Source: Streptomyces canus (GTDB taxonomy: Bacteria > Actinomycetota > Actinomycetes > Streptomycetales > Streptomycetaceae). Taken from it: a stretch of DNA of 64,000 bases. A program made the translations under genes and the position numbers. Every line of letters begins with the position of its first letter. Position 1 is the first letter of the stretch. Where the stretch lies: positions 930,001-994,000 of the forward strand of contig NZ_CP107989.1 of assembly GCF_041435015.1 (NCBI RefSeq), in the 5' to 3' direction. Shown here piece by piece: positions 33,984 through 42,045 of this stretch. The notes under the pieces were generated by a model. The model was given only the letters and a program-made list of their open reading frames with translations. It ran no database searches and had not been told where the DNA came from.

Positions 33984-34157
33984 ATGAGTGTCGGACAGAC
34001 CATCAAGCACAAGACACAGGCGTTCAAGGGAAGGGTCACCGAACGCATCGGCCGGACCACCCGCACCAGGCGACTGCGGCGCGAAGGCAGGACCGACCGG
34101 GTCTCCGGAAACCTGAAGCAGTCCGGCGACAAGGCCAAGGACGCCTTCAAGCCCTGA
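33984..34157 (+). CDS. CsbD-family stress protein
   Basis: A 57-residue basic, helical protein of the CsbD type: an N-terminal TIKHKTQAFKGRVTERIGR and a C-terminal RVSGNLKQSGDKAKDAF, the latter being the family's most conserved part. AGGAGG lies six nt before the ATG. In Bacillus, csbD belongs to the sigma-B general-stress regulon; its biochemical role is unknown. It is in a run of small plus-strand stress genes. Confidence 0.9.
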   Translation: MSVGQTIKHKTQAFKGRVTERIGRTTRTRRLRREGRTDRVSGNLKQSGDKAKDAFKP

Positions 34158-34292
34158 CCACCAACGCCCCGGGTGACGCCCACGCCGGGCGGACACCACC
34201 CGGCATGGCATGCCCGAACGCCCGATCAGCCGACAGGAATCGACGGCAATGAAGCAGACCAGCGTGCGAACCGAGAGCCGGAAAGGCCCATC

Positions 34293-34877
34293 ATGATCAT
34301 CACCGTGATCATCGCCGCGGCCTTCATCGGCCTGGCCGTCCTCCTCTACCCCGGACGTGGACGAACCCGGAGCGGTGGCGGGCAGGGGCTGAAGCGCCGA
34401 TTCGGCCCCGAGTACGCCCGCGCAGTCGCCGACCACGACGGCGACACCAGGGCCGCCGAACAGGAACTCGGCAAGCGTGTGAAGGAGCACGGCCTCCTCA
34501 CACAGCAGCCGCTGACGCCCGCGGCCCGCGAGCGCTACATGACGCGATGGGCCGCCGTCCAGGAGCAGTTCGTCGCATCACCGCAGCAGGGCGTCATCGA
34601 AGCGGACGCACTGCTGGCCCGCCTGGCAAGGGACCGCGGCTTCCCCGACGGCGAGCGGTTCGAGGACCAGATCGCCGCCCTCTCCGTCCACCACGCCCGC
34701 TACGTCCAGGGCTACCGCAGCATGCACACGGCGGCCCACGAACCGAGCGGTACCGAGGACATGCGGGAGGTGATGGCCGACGCCCGAAGCCTCTTCGAAG
34801 AACTGGTCACCGAACAACCGGTCAGCCCGCCCCGGCCATCCGCCCCGACGGCCGAGGCAAAGCGGCGTGGCCAATGA
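34293..34877 (+). CDS. membrane-anchored hypothetical protein
   Basis: A 194-residue protein with one N-terminal helix (IITVIIAAAFIGLAVLLYPG), a Gly/Arg-rich link and a helical cytoplasmic part. The part LKRRFGPEYARAVADHDGDT, with RAAEQELGKR, is frequently seen in actinomycete secretory or stress proteins whose function is not known. Further helices follow (RYMTRWAAVQEQFVASPQQG, ALSVHHARYVQGYR). The ATG has GGAAAGG upstream. It lies 135 nt after CsbD, probably within the same stress block. Confidence 0.75.
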   Translation: MIITVIIAAAFIGLAVLLYPGRGRTRSGGGQGLKRRFGPEYARAVADHDGDTRAAEQELGKRVKEHGLLTQQPLTPAARERYMTRWAAVQEQFVASPQQGVIEADALLARLARDRGFPDGERFEDQIAALSVHHARYVQGYRSMHTAAHEPSGTEDMREVMADARSLFEELVTEQPVSPPRPSAPTAEAKRRGQ

Positions 34878-35349
34878 CCCGGCGTCACGCGAAGGGAAGC
34901 AGCACGGGATGTCCCACGACGCCGAATCAAGGTGGCGTTCACGTCGCGGGTGACCGGCCACGAAGCTGTGTGGAGGTTCAACACCACGTACAGCGACGTA
35001 CGTGAGCTCGCCGGACTGATCTCCCGGCGTTCCGGTGTCCCGGTGACCGGCCTGACCGACCCGTGCCGGCTGTGAAGTGGCGTCGGTCAGGCCGTACTTG
35101 GCGATCCAGCCCGGCATCCTGTACCGGCACTTCCCCACCCGGGAAGCGCTGCCGGCGGCTGTGGTGCTGACGCGCTCCGAGGAGCTGGTGGCCCGCCAGG
35201 CGGACATCGATCAGGTGTCGCCGATGCCGTCAGGACAGTCGGGATGTTCGAGGTTGCCCTCGGGCGTCAGCCGGGCGAGGCCTGCTCGACGACATCGTCG
35301 AGGACGGTGTCGTACGCCTCTGGGGTGGCCATGGCGTGGTTCGTCGGGG
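34878..35349. other. decayed region with small ORF and TetR remnant
   Basis: This 472-nt stretch has no intact gene. A 47-codon frame (34932-35075, GTG start, ending VPVTGLTDPCRL) looks like a protein tail. At about 35095-35220 the plus strand encodes ILYRHFPTREALPAAVV, the recognition-helix segment of a TetR regulator, without its N-terminal helices or ligand domain. On the minus strand a 21-codon frame (35267-35332) reads MATPEAYDTVLDDVVEQASPG. Together they suggest gene fragments left by deletion. Confidence 0.55.
35095..35220 (+). pseudogene. TetR-family regulator fragment
   Basis: About 40 codons encode LAIQPGILYRHFPTREALPA and LTRSEELVARQADID, which match helices 3-4 of a TetR DNA-binding domain (usual form GVSxGTLYRHFPTREAL). 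The first helices of the domain and the whole effector-binding domain are missing. No start codon or ribosome-binding site fits, so it is a remnant. Confidence 0.6.
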
Positions 35350-37068
35350 TCACACGTCGAGTGCGGGCCGGCGGGCGTGCAGGGCGAGGTTAAGGGTTTG
35401 CGGGCCCTGTCCCCCGAGGTAGACACGGTTCCCGGTCGTCGCGTCGGTGCCGCCCACCACGGTGTAGTCCTGACCCGGGTCGTACCGCAGTACCTCGCTC
35501 CGGTCCGGCCCGGCGAGGGGTTCGCCCGCCTCGACACCGGCCTCGACGCGGATCTCGTCGTCGCCGACGCGGTAGGTCATCGGTCCGGTCGTCAGGCACC
35601 AGCGTCCGTCGCCGATCGGTACGGCGCCCTCGGTCACGCCGCCCGGCCGGAAGGTCAGTTCGAGGGCCCAGGGCACCCGTGGTCCGCTGATGTCGATCCG
35701 CAGGTCGGCACCGTCCTCCCGCAGGTCCACCTCGACGCGGGTCGTGTGCGAGACCTCGTCCCGAGGCCGGTCCGGGAAGGCCATCGAGGCCGAGAAGCGT
35801 CCGTCGTCCACCAGCCGGTAGACGCCGTCGTCCCGCCTCCGGTCCGGCGGGAGCGGTTGGTAGTAGGCGGCCGTGAGGGTTTCGGTGAGCCGGTAGCGGT
35901 TGTCGGCGAGCTGTTCCATGTCGGCCGCGCGGAACGGGCCCAGGTCGAAGAACCCCCGCGAGAGCCGGACCGCGTCGAGGACGGCGCCGCCGGCGAACAG
36001 CCGCAGGAAGGTCGGATTGCAGGCGAGGCCCGAGCGGATGCGCCGGTGCTCGGGCACGTCGGAGCCGCCGTACACCACCGTGTGCGCGGTGGCCGAGGCG
36101 CGTGCGGCGAGGCGCGCGGTGGTGAGGTACCGGTCGCGCGGAAGGGTCTCCGCGGTCGGGGCCGGCAGGGCGCGGCACAGGTCCGGGGTGAGGAGGGTCT
36201 CGGCCAGCAGGTCGGGGTCGTCGATACCGCCGGCGGCCGCCAGCCGCGCCACCCGGGCGAAGTCGCCCCGGCCGGTGCGGATCGCGAGCAGCCGGTAGTG
36301 CGGCAGGTAGGGCGCCAGCGGGAACGGGTGGTTCTGGTCCTGGCGTCGCGAGTGGACGGTCTCCACCGTGCCGTCCGGCCCGATCAGGTCCAGGGTCGTG
36401 GCGAGATTGCGTTCGACGGCGTACAGCAGGTCGGCACGGCCGAGCACTTCGGCCAGCAGCAACAGCGACGGGTTGGACACATGGGCCGCGTAGTTGGCGC
36501 TCCGCTCCGAGTACAGGCCCTCGGCGTCGATGTCGACACCCTCGGCGAGCCACTCCTCGATGCGGCCGAGCAGCCGGTCGTCGGGGAACGACCGGTGCAA
36601 CCGGGCCAGCGCCGCGCACAGCTCCCAGCGGTGGTTCGGGGTGTGCACCCCACCGGTCAGAAGACTGCCGCGGGCGGCGCCGGCGATCTCGGCGAGCGCG
36701 GCCGTGACCTCGCTCAGCTCCGGCCCCGCGCCGGCCGCGAGGACGTGCGCGTCGCACACGTCGTTGACGGTGAAGGCGGAGTCCGGCGGTGACTGCACGT
36801 TGTCGCCGCCGGCGAAGAGGCCGGTGGTGGTCTGCGTGGCCCGCAGGGCGCGCAGGTGGGTCATCGCGGCGGCGACGGCCTGCCCGCTGCCGTGCAGTGC
36901 CGAGTCCGGGGAACGGTATGCCGCGACCAGGGTCTTCACCCGCCGCGCCAGACCACGGTGCGGCACACCGGCGGGCTCCTCGTCGGGGGCGGCCGCCAGC
37001 GGGACGGCCGACCGGTCGGCGGCGCGGGCGACCGCGCGGACGAACTCGTGGTCGAGCGGGGTGGGCAA
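35350..37068 (-). CDS. polysaccharide-lyase-like protein
   Basis: A 572-residue protein without a signal peptide. The first 350 residues are helical with a toroid-like pattern (GVHTPNHRWELCAALARLH, GLYSERSANYAAHVSNPSLL), and the last 220 are beta-rich (DLRIDISGPRVPWALELTF). This two-domain plan, with conserved His, Asn, Tyr and Arg in NHRW and YSERSANY, resembles heparinase/alginate-lyase-type (alpha/alpha) toroid enzymes, so cleavage of a uronic-acid-containing oligosaccharide is inferred. The TTG at 37068 begins 2 nt after the permease stop and has AAGGA six nt upstream, supporting this unusual start. It is the last gene of a sugar-uptake operon, fitting degradation of the imported sugar. 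Confidence 0.65.
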   Translation of the reverse strand: MPTPLDHEFVRAVARAADRSAVPLAAAPDEEPAGVPHRGLARRVKTLVAAYRSPDSALHGSGQAVAAAMTHLRALRATQTTTGLFAGGDNVQSPPDSAFTVNDVCDAHVLAAGAGPELSEVTAALAEIAGAARGSLLTGGVHTPNHRWELCAALARLHRSFPDDRLLGRIEEWLAEGVDIDAEGLYSERSANYAAHVSNPSLLLLAEVLGRADLLYAVERNLATTLDLIGPDGTVETVHSRRQDQNHPFPLAPYLPHYRLLAIRTGRGDFARVARLAAAGGIDDPDLLAETLLTPDLCRALPAPTAETLPRDRYLTTARLAARASATAHTVVYGGSDVPEHRRIRSGLACNPTFLRLFAGGAVLDAVRLSRGFFDLGPFRAADMEQLADNRYRLTETLTAAYYQPLPPDRRRDDGVYRLVDDGRFSASMAFPDRPRDEVSHTTRVEVDLREDGADLRIDISGPRVPWALELTFRPGGVTEGAVPIGDGRWCLTTGPMTYRVGDDEIRVEAGVEAGEPLAGPDRSEVLRYDPGQDYTVVGGTDATTGNRVYLGGQGPQTLNLALHARRPALDV

Positions 37069-37070
37069 GG

Positions 37071-37973
37071 TCAGTCCTTCAGTCCGGCGTTGATGTCGGC
37101 GCTCATGACGTAGCGCTGGAAGACCAGGAAGATGGCGATCAGCGGGATCATGGAGATGACCGAGGCTCCGAGCAGTACCGACCAGTTGATGTTCTGCGCG
37201 CCGACGATGCTCTGGATGCCGATCTGCACGGTGAACTTGTTGGGGTCGTTGAGCATCAGCAGCGGCCAGATGTAGTCGTTCCAGCGCCACTGGAAGGACA
37301 GGATGGCGAGGGTCAGCATGATGGGCCGGGAGAGCGGCACCATGATCCGCAGGAAGATCGACAGCTCGCGGGCGCCGTCGATGCGTGCGGCTTCGACCAG
37401 TTCGTCGGGAACCGTCAGGAAGAACTGGCGGAACATGAAGCATCCGGTCGCCGTGAGCACGGCCGGGAGGATGATGCCGGCGAACGAGTTGTAGAGGCCG
37501 AGGTTGCGGACCACCAGGAACTCCGGAGCGAGCATGACCTCGCCCGGCAGCATCGTGGTGGCCAGGATGCAGAGGAAGAACGCCTTGAGCCATCTGTTGT
37601 CGTACTTGGCCAGCGCATACCCGGTGCAGCAGCTGACACCCACCGTGAGGATCGTCGTGATCACGCACACGAGGGCCGTGTTGATGAAGTACTGGGAGAA
37701 GTTGGCGCTGTCCCACGCTGCCCTGAATCCCGACAGGGTGGGGTTGTGCGGGACCAGCGTCAGAGGATAGGAGAACAGGTCGCTGGCCGGCTTGAGGGAG
37801 CTGAGGACGAACCACAGCACCGGAAACCCGTACAGGCACGCCATGAGCCACAGCAGTGTCGTCGCGGACACCGCCTGCCGGAGCCCACCGGTGGCCGTCT
37901 TGCGGGACCGCTTTTTGGAGACTCGCCGTCCGGAGTCGACGTCGGCCGGGCGCGGGATGTCTGTGGTTGTCAT
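37071..37973 (-). CDS. sugar ABC transporter permease, MalG type
   Basis: A 300-residue inner-membrane protein with six helices and a variable basic N-terminus. The EAA loop that docks the ATPase is ELVEAARIDGARELSIFLRI (residues about 203-222). The segment before it, ATGCFMFRQFF, is typical of CUT1 permeases. Its start overlaps the stop of the partner permease (ATGA at 37970-37973), so translation is coupled. With the partner permease and the lipoprotein at 39007 it should import an oligosaccharide. No ATPase gene lies nearby, so a shared MsiK-like ATPase is expected. Confidence 0.93.
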   Translation of the reverse strand: MTTTDIPRPADVDSGRRVSKKRSRKTATGGLRQAVSATTLLWLMACLYGFPVLWFVLSSLKPASDLFSYPLTLVPHNPTLSGFRAAWDSANFSQYFINTALVCVITTILTVGVSCCTGYALAKYDNRWLKAFFLCILATTMLPGEVMLAPEFLVVRNLGLYNSFAGIILPAVLTATGCFMFRQFFLTVPDELVEAARIDGARELSIFLRIMVPLSRPIMLTLAILSFQWRWNDYIWPLLMLNDPNKFTVQIGIQSIVGAQNINWSVLLGASVISMIPLIAIFLVFQRYVMSADINAGLKD

Positions 37974-38881
37974 CGGTTCTCCACCCGCCGGTTGACCATC
38001 AGCTGGACGACCGCGACGGCCATCAGGATGAGCATGAGCACGAACGACGCGGCGCTCGCGTAGCCGATCTGGCCCCGTTTGAAGCCGGTCTCGTAGATGT
38101 ACTGGACGAGCAGGTTGTTCGACGTGCCGGGTCCGCCGTTGTTGAGGGCGACGAACACCGGGTACTCCTTCATCGAGTTGATCGTGTTGAGCAGGATGAC
38201 GATGAACGAGGTGGGCGCGATGCTCGGCAGGGTGATGCTGATGAACTGGCGCCAGGGGCCCGCGCCGTCGAGCGAGGCCGCCTCGTAGTACGAGGTGGGC
38301 ACGTTCTTGATCGCCGCGATGAACAGCAGCATCGTGAATCCCGTCCAGGCCCAGGCCGCCGCCATCACCACCACGAGCAACGAGAGGTCCGCGTTCGACT
38401 GCCACGGAACGGCGTCTCCGCCGAACTTCTCGATGATGTAGTTGACCAGTCCGAAGTTCTCGCCGAACATCCACCGCCACAGGACACCCACCACGATGGG
38501 CGACAGCAGCCACGGGATGAAGAAGAGGACGCGGGCGACCGACCCGCCCTTGGCGTGCTTGTTCACCACCAGGTTGGCGGCGAGCAGTGAGACCAGGAAG
38601 TTCAGCGGGACGAAGAGGACGGTGTACAGCAGGGTCCGGGTCAGCGCGTCGTAGAACGTGGAGTCCCCGAACAGGTTGTGGTAGTTGTCCAGCCCGACCC
38701 ACTGGAACACCCCCACGCCCGTGTAGTTCGTGAAGGAGTAGATGAGCCCGATCACCGCAGGCCAGACGAAGAACAGCGAGAAGAGCACGACGTTGGCCGC
38801 GATGAGGACGAGCGGCGCAAGGGTGTACTTACTGCGTCTCCTGGGCGGGCTCGTGGACACGTCCGAGGCGCGTTTTGTCAT
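37970..38881 (-). CDS. sugar ABC transporter permease, MalF type
   Basis: A 303-residue membrane protein with six helices. Features are the initial FFVWPAVIGLIYSFTNYTGV, the long periplasmic VGLDNYHNLFGDSTFYDAL and the EAA loop SYYEAASLDGAGPWRQFISI. It lies 125 nt downstream of the solute-binding-protein gene, the usual CUT1 order, and upstream of the second permease. The ATG at 38881 starts homology. Confidence 0.93.
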   Translation of the reverse strand: MTKRASDVSTSPPRRRSKYTLAPLVLIAANVVLFSLFFVWPAVIGLIYSFTNYTGVGVFQWVGLDNYHNLFGDSTFYDALTRTLLYTVLFVPLNFLVSLLAANLVVNKHAKGGSVARVLFFIPWLLSPIVVGVLWRWMFGENFGLVNYIIEKFGGDAVPWQSNADLSLLVVVMAAAWAWTGFTMLLFIAAIKNVPTSYYEAASLDGAGPWRQFISITLPSIAPTSFIVILLNTINSMKEYPVFVALNNGGPGTSNNLLVQYIYETGFKRGQIGYASAASFVLMLILMAVAVVQLMVNRRVENR

Positions 38882-38957
38882 CTTCCTGACTCCGTGCTGG
38901 TGGAAGGGATTGCGGTGGGTTCAGGCCATGAGCCCGGGATCACGTGGACCGCCAGGG

Positions 38958-38989
38958 CCGGGCGACGGGGTCGGGACACCGCCGCCCGG
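38958..38989 (-). terminator. hairpin between binding-protein and permease genes
   Basis: CCGGGCG (38958-38964) and CGCCCGG (38983-38989) are perfect 7-bp arms with an 18-nt loop. It lies in the 125-nt gap after the solute-binding-protein gene. Such hairpins commonly reduce permease expression relative to the binding protein; here that is inference. Confidence 0.45.
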
Positions 38990-39006
38990 GCGCTTGCGGC
39001 CTGCGA

Positions 39007-40329
39007 TCAGCCGCCGACCTGCTGGTTGTAGCCGTCCACGATGTTCTGAAGGGCCTTGTCGGCCGACTGCTGGCCGTTGATCGCCTTGCCGAGCTCCGTC
39101 TTGGTCGGGTCCTCGGTGATGGTCTTGCCCTTCAGCACCCAGTTCGTCTGCGCGCTGTTGAAGTAGCCGGAGATCGGGGCGTAGAGCGGGATCTCCTCGT
39201 TGTAGAGCTTGAACGCCGCCTGCGCCGCCTCGGACTTGAAGGGATACGTCGGGTTCAGACCGCTCTCGACCGGCAGGAACCCGGACGCCTCGCACAGGGC
39301 CTTGTAGTGGGCCGGCTCGTACAGCCAGGACAGGAACTTCGTCGCGGCCTTGGACGCGTCGCCGTTGTTGTTGAAGCCCACCACCATGCCGCCGCTGTTG
39401 ACGTCACTGGCCTGCACCGGCTGGGCGGGGGTCGGGACGCTCGCCCACTCGAACTTCTTGATGCTGTCCGCGAAGGAGGCGACCTGCCACACGCCGGACC
39501 AGTACGCGACCACGTCACCGCTCTGGAACATGGCGGACGGGTCGGCGCCGCTGGTCCACACCGACTTCGGCATGGTCTTGTCGTCGTTCCAACCGACGAA
39601 GGTGTTCACGGCCTTCTTGGTCGCCGCGTCCACCGAGAACTTGCCGGAGGAGTCCGCGTGGACGTACTTGCCGCCCATCTCGTACACCATGGCGCGCAGC
39701 CGGGACGGCGACTGGTCGAAGGTGAGGGAGTACTTGGCGCCGGTCTTCTCGCGGACCTTGTTCGCCGCCGCGATGAAGTCGGTCCAGGTCCAGGTCTTCG
39801 ACGGCGAGGCCGGGAAGGAGACGCCCGCCTTCTCGAACAGCGACTTGTTGATGAACAGGCCGGACGCCGTGACGTCCGAGGGGATGGACAGCACCTTCCC
39901 GGACGAGTCCTTCGCCAGGAAGTTGGCGTTGATGTTGTTGCTCTTCTTGTTGGCGATGGAGCTGAGGTCGAGCAGCTTGCTCGACCAGATCGGGTCCAGC
40001 GCCGGGACGGCGGCGACGTCGGGCAGGGAGTTGGCCTGCGCGGCGTTGTGCAGCTTCGTGGTGTAGCCGTCGTAGGGGATGTTGACGAGCTTGACGGCGA
40101 CGCCGGTTTCCTTCTTGTACTGCGCCACCATCTTCTTCCAGCCCGCGTCCTGCCCCGGAACCGTGGAGATCCAGAACGTCAGGGACTTGGAGGTGCCGCC
40201 CGAGTCGGAACCCCCGCCGCAGGCGGAGAGCAGCATGACACCTGCCGTGGCTACGGCAGCGAGGGGGGCCAGACGGCGCATGCCGCCGCGGCCGAGTCGG
40301 CGGGAGCGCCGCACACCTACAGTGGTCAT
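39007..40329 (-). CDS. sugar-binding lipoprotein
   Basis: A 440-residue family 1 solute-binding protein. The signal peptide ends in a lipobox, LLSACGG (Cys at about residue 37), after an Arg-rich start. The binding fold begins with SLTFWISTVPGQDAGWKKMV, with hinge and ligand segments SDVTASGLFINKSLFEKAG and FQSGDVVAYWSGVWQVASF. The mature protein is attached outside the membrane and delivers sugar to the permeases. The ATG at 40329 has AAGGGA about 7 nt upstream. Upstream lies a GAAAGCGCTT motif that may bind a LacI regulator. The ligand is unknown, but the lyase-like downstream gene suggests a uronic oligosaccharide. Confidence 0.93.
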   Translation of the reverse strand: MTTVGVRRSRRLGRGGMRRLAPLAAVATAGVMLLSACGGGSDSGGTSKSLTFWISTVPGQDAGWKKMVAQYKKETGVAVKLVNIPYDGYTTKLHNAAQANSLPDVAAVPALDPIWSSKLLDLSSIANKKSNNINANFLAKDSSGKVLSIPSDVTASGLFINKSLFEKAGVSFPASPSKTWTWTDFIAAANKVREKTGAKYSLTFDQSPSRLRAMVYEMGGKYVHADSSGKFSVDAATKKAVNTFVGWNDDKTMPKSVWTSGADPSAMFQSGDVVAYWSGVWQVASFADSIKKFEWASVPTPAQPVQASDVNSGGMVVGFNNNGDASKAATKFLSWLYEPAHYKALCEASGFLPVESGLNPTYPFKSEAAQAAFKLYNEEIPLYAPISGYFNSAQTNWVLKGKTITEDPTKTELGKAINGQQSADKALQNIVDGYNQQVGG

Positions 40330-40563
40330 CTTCGATCCCTTTTCGTGGTACGGGACGGAGCACGGCGCCGACGGAGGCGGCACGGGTGCATTGTGCAGGA
40401 GGGGTCTGCTTTCCGAGGGCGCGGCCTCGCCCGGCCGCGTCATCCTGAAGAGCGAGGGTCCCCGGCCGTCATGGCCGCTGCCGCACCAGCACGCCCTGGT
40501 GCGGTTGCCGTACGTCGAGTACGGGCGGGACGCTCGCCCCAAGCCGACGTCCCGGCCGACTTA

Positions 40564-40573
40564 GAAAGCGCTT
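40564..40573. promoter_or_regulatory. LacI-type half of operator GAAAGCGCTT
   Basis: AAGCGCTT (40566-40573) is a perfect palindrome within GAAAGCGCTT. It lies 235 nt before the sugar-binding-protein start and 33 nt downstream of the ROK gene stop. The identical ten bases occur at 57800-57809 before a Gfo/Idh gene. Such cores are typical of LacI/GalR operators. Confidence 0.55.
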
Positions 40574-40605
40574 GTCCGGACATTGGCAGACCGAGTCCGA
40601 AACCG

Positions 40606-41748
40606 TCAATGCTTCGTCCGCGCTGCCTGGGTCACGGTTTGGACTCCTCGGGCGACCGCGAGCCGGGCGGCGCCCACGACGGTGCCGAGATCACCGACCT
40701 GGCTGCTGACCACCTCGGTGGGCCAGCTGAGCCGCTCCAGCTCGGCCCGCACACCGGGCAGGAGCTGCGGATACGCGCCGGTGCTGCCGCCCAGCACCAG
40801 CAGTCCCGGGTCCAGTACGGCGGTCACGGCGGCGGCCAGCCGGCCCACGTCCACGGCGTGTCTGTCGACGACCGCGCGGGCCGCGGCACTGCCCTGTCCG
40901 GCGAAGGCGAAGAGCTGCTCGGCCGTGCGGGGGCACGCGCCGTCGGATGCGGGCCAGGCCTCGGCGGCCCGGCGCAGCAGGGACCGGGACCCGATGTAGT
41001 CCTCCAGGGCCTCATGGCGGGGCTCCAGGCCGTCGTCCCAGGGGTAGGGCAGCCGGGCGACCTCGCCGGCCGCGCCGTTGGCCCCGGCCAGCACATGTCC
41101 TCCCACGACGATGCCCAGACCGATACCGACGCCGATCCGCAGATAGCCGAAGGTGTGACGGCCACGGGCCGCGCCCTCGTGCAGTTCCGCGAGCGCGGCG
41201 CAGTTGACGTTGTTCTCGAGGTGGACGGGCACCCCTGGCGGCAGCGCGACGGCCACCGCGTCGAAGACGGGGCCGGCCTTGGCGGTCGCCGGACGCACGG
41301 TGCCCTCCTCGGCCCGCGCGGTGACGTCACCGACGGCCACGACGATGGCACGCAGCGGAGCGTCGGACCGCAGCGCGGACAGGGCGTCGCGCACCACGTC
41401 GGCGCCCTCCTCCCGGGGGCCGGCGGCCTCGGCGAGGAGGGTGCCGTCCAGGGCGCAGGCGCGGACCCGGGTGACGGCGGGGCCGAGGTCGACGGCGAGC
41501 ACGGCACCCGCGGCCGGGCCGAGGCGGTAGACGGCGGCGCTGCGGCCCGTACCGCCGGAGGAGGTGCCGGAGTGGGCGGCGAGGTGGACGCCCTCCAGTT
41601 CGGCGACGGCGGAGGAGACCGTCGGCTTGGACAGCCGCGCGAGGCTCGCCAGCTGCGGCCGGGTCGCGGTACCGGCCTGGGCCAGCACGGCGAATACGGC
41701 GCCGGCGCTTTCGGTCAGACGGGGGGCTCCAGCCACGTCGTGTTCCAC
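40606..41748 (-). CDS. ROK-family transcriptional repressor
   Basis: A 380-residue protein. The N-terminal winged helix-turn-helix (residues about 15-60: GTATRPQLASLARLSKPTVS and SAVAELEG) precedes the ROK actin-like fold with VLAVDLGPAVTRVRA and VHLENNVNCAALAELHEG. The region usually carrying the ROK zinc cysteines (CxCGxxGC) is altered to DDGLEPRHEALEDYIG, so no zinc cluster is present. Such regulators respond to sugars or sugar phosphates. The GTG at 41748 follows GGGGGAA. It is divergent from the BadF-type kinase and likely binds the inverted repeat between them. Confidence 0.9.
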   Translation of the reverse strand: MEHDVAGAPRLTESAGAVFAVLAQAGTATRPQLASLARLSKPTVSSAVAELEGVHLAAHSGTSSGGTGRSAAVYRLGPAAGAVLAVDLGPAVTRVRACALDGTLLAEAAGPREEGADVVRDALSALRSDAPLRAIVVAVGDVTARAEEGTVRPATAKAGPVFDAVAVALPPGVPVHLENNVNCAALAELHEGAARGRHTFGYLRIGVGIGLGIVVGGHVLAGANGAAGEVARLPYPWDDGLEPRHEALEDYIGSRSLLRRAAEAWPASDGACPRTAEQLFAFAGQGSAAARAVVDRHAVDVGRLAAAVTAVLDPGLLVLGGSTGAYPQLLPGVRAELERLSWPTEVVSSQVGDLGTVVGAARLAVARGVQTVTQAARTKH

Positions 41749-41875
41749 ACTTCCCCCAGGTCACAGGCCACTCTCCCGGGCCGAACGGCTCGGCGGGAGG
41801 CGGCGATGGGTTGCTCCGGCGTCCCGCGTTCCCGCCCGGGGCCCAGGGCCCGGGAAGACGGGTGCGTAACGCCTA

Positions 41876-41915
41876 TTGACACGCACTGTACTTCGTTAGT
41901 TAACTTCCTAACGAA
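41876..41915 (+). promoter_or_regulatory. kinase promoter with ROK-type inverted repeat
   Basis: A consensus -35 TTGACA (41876-41881) is followed by perfect 8-bp inverted arms TTCGTTAG (41892-41899) and CTAACGAA (41908-41915) around TTAACTTC. The repeat covers the place where the -10 must lie, so binding would block transcription. Operators with GTTAG/CTAAC arms are common for ROK repressors, and the ROK gene is divergent from this site. Confidence 0.7.
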
Positions 41916-42045
41916 CGTCACGGTACTCGCCTGCCGTGGTCCGTCAGAGGCCCGTCCCGGGGCTTCCCTAGTTCTCCAACTGCCTTGCCCTCCGGCACGG
42001 TTCGCCCACCGTCGCAGCACACAGCGCAACGACGAAAGAGGTTCC

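Noticed and set aside
35077..36792. A 571-codon plus-strand frame beginning with the TetR fragment
   Set aside because: Only the first 40 or so codons resemble TetR. The rest is the complement of the lyase-like gene.
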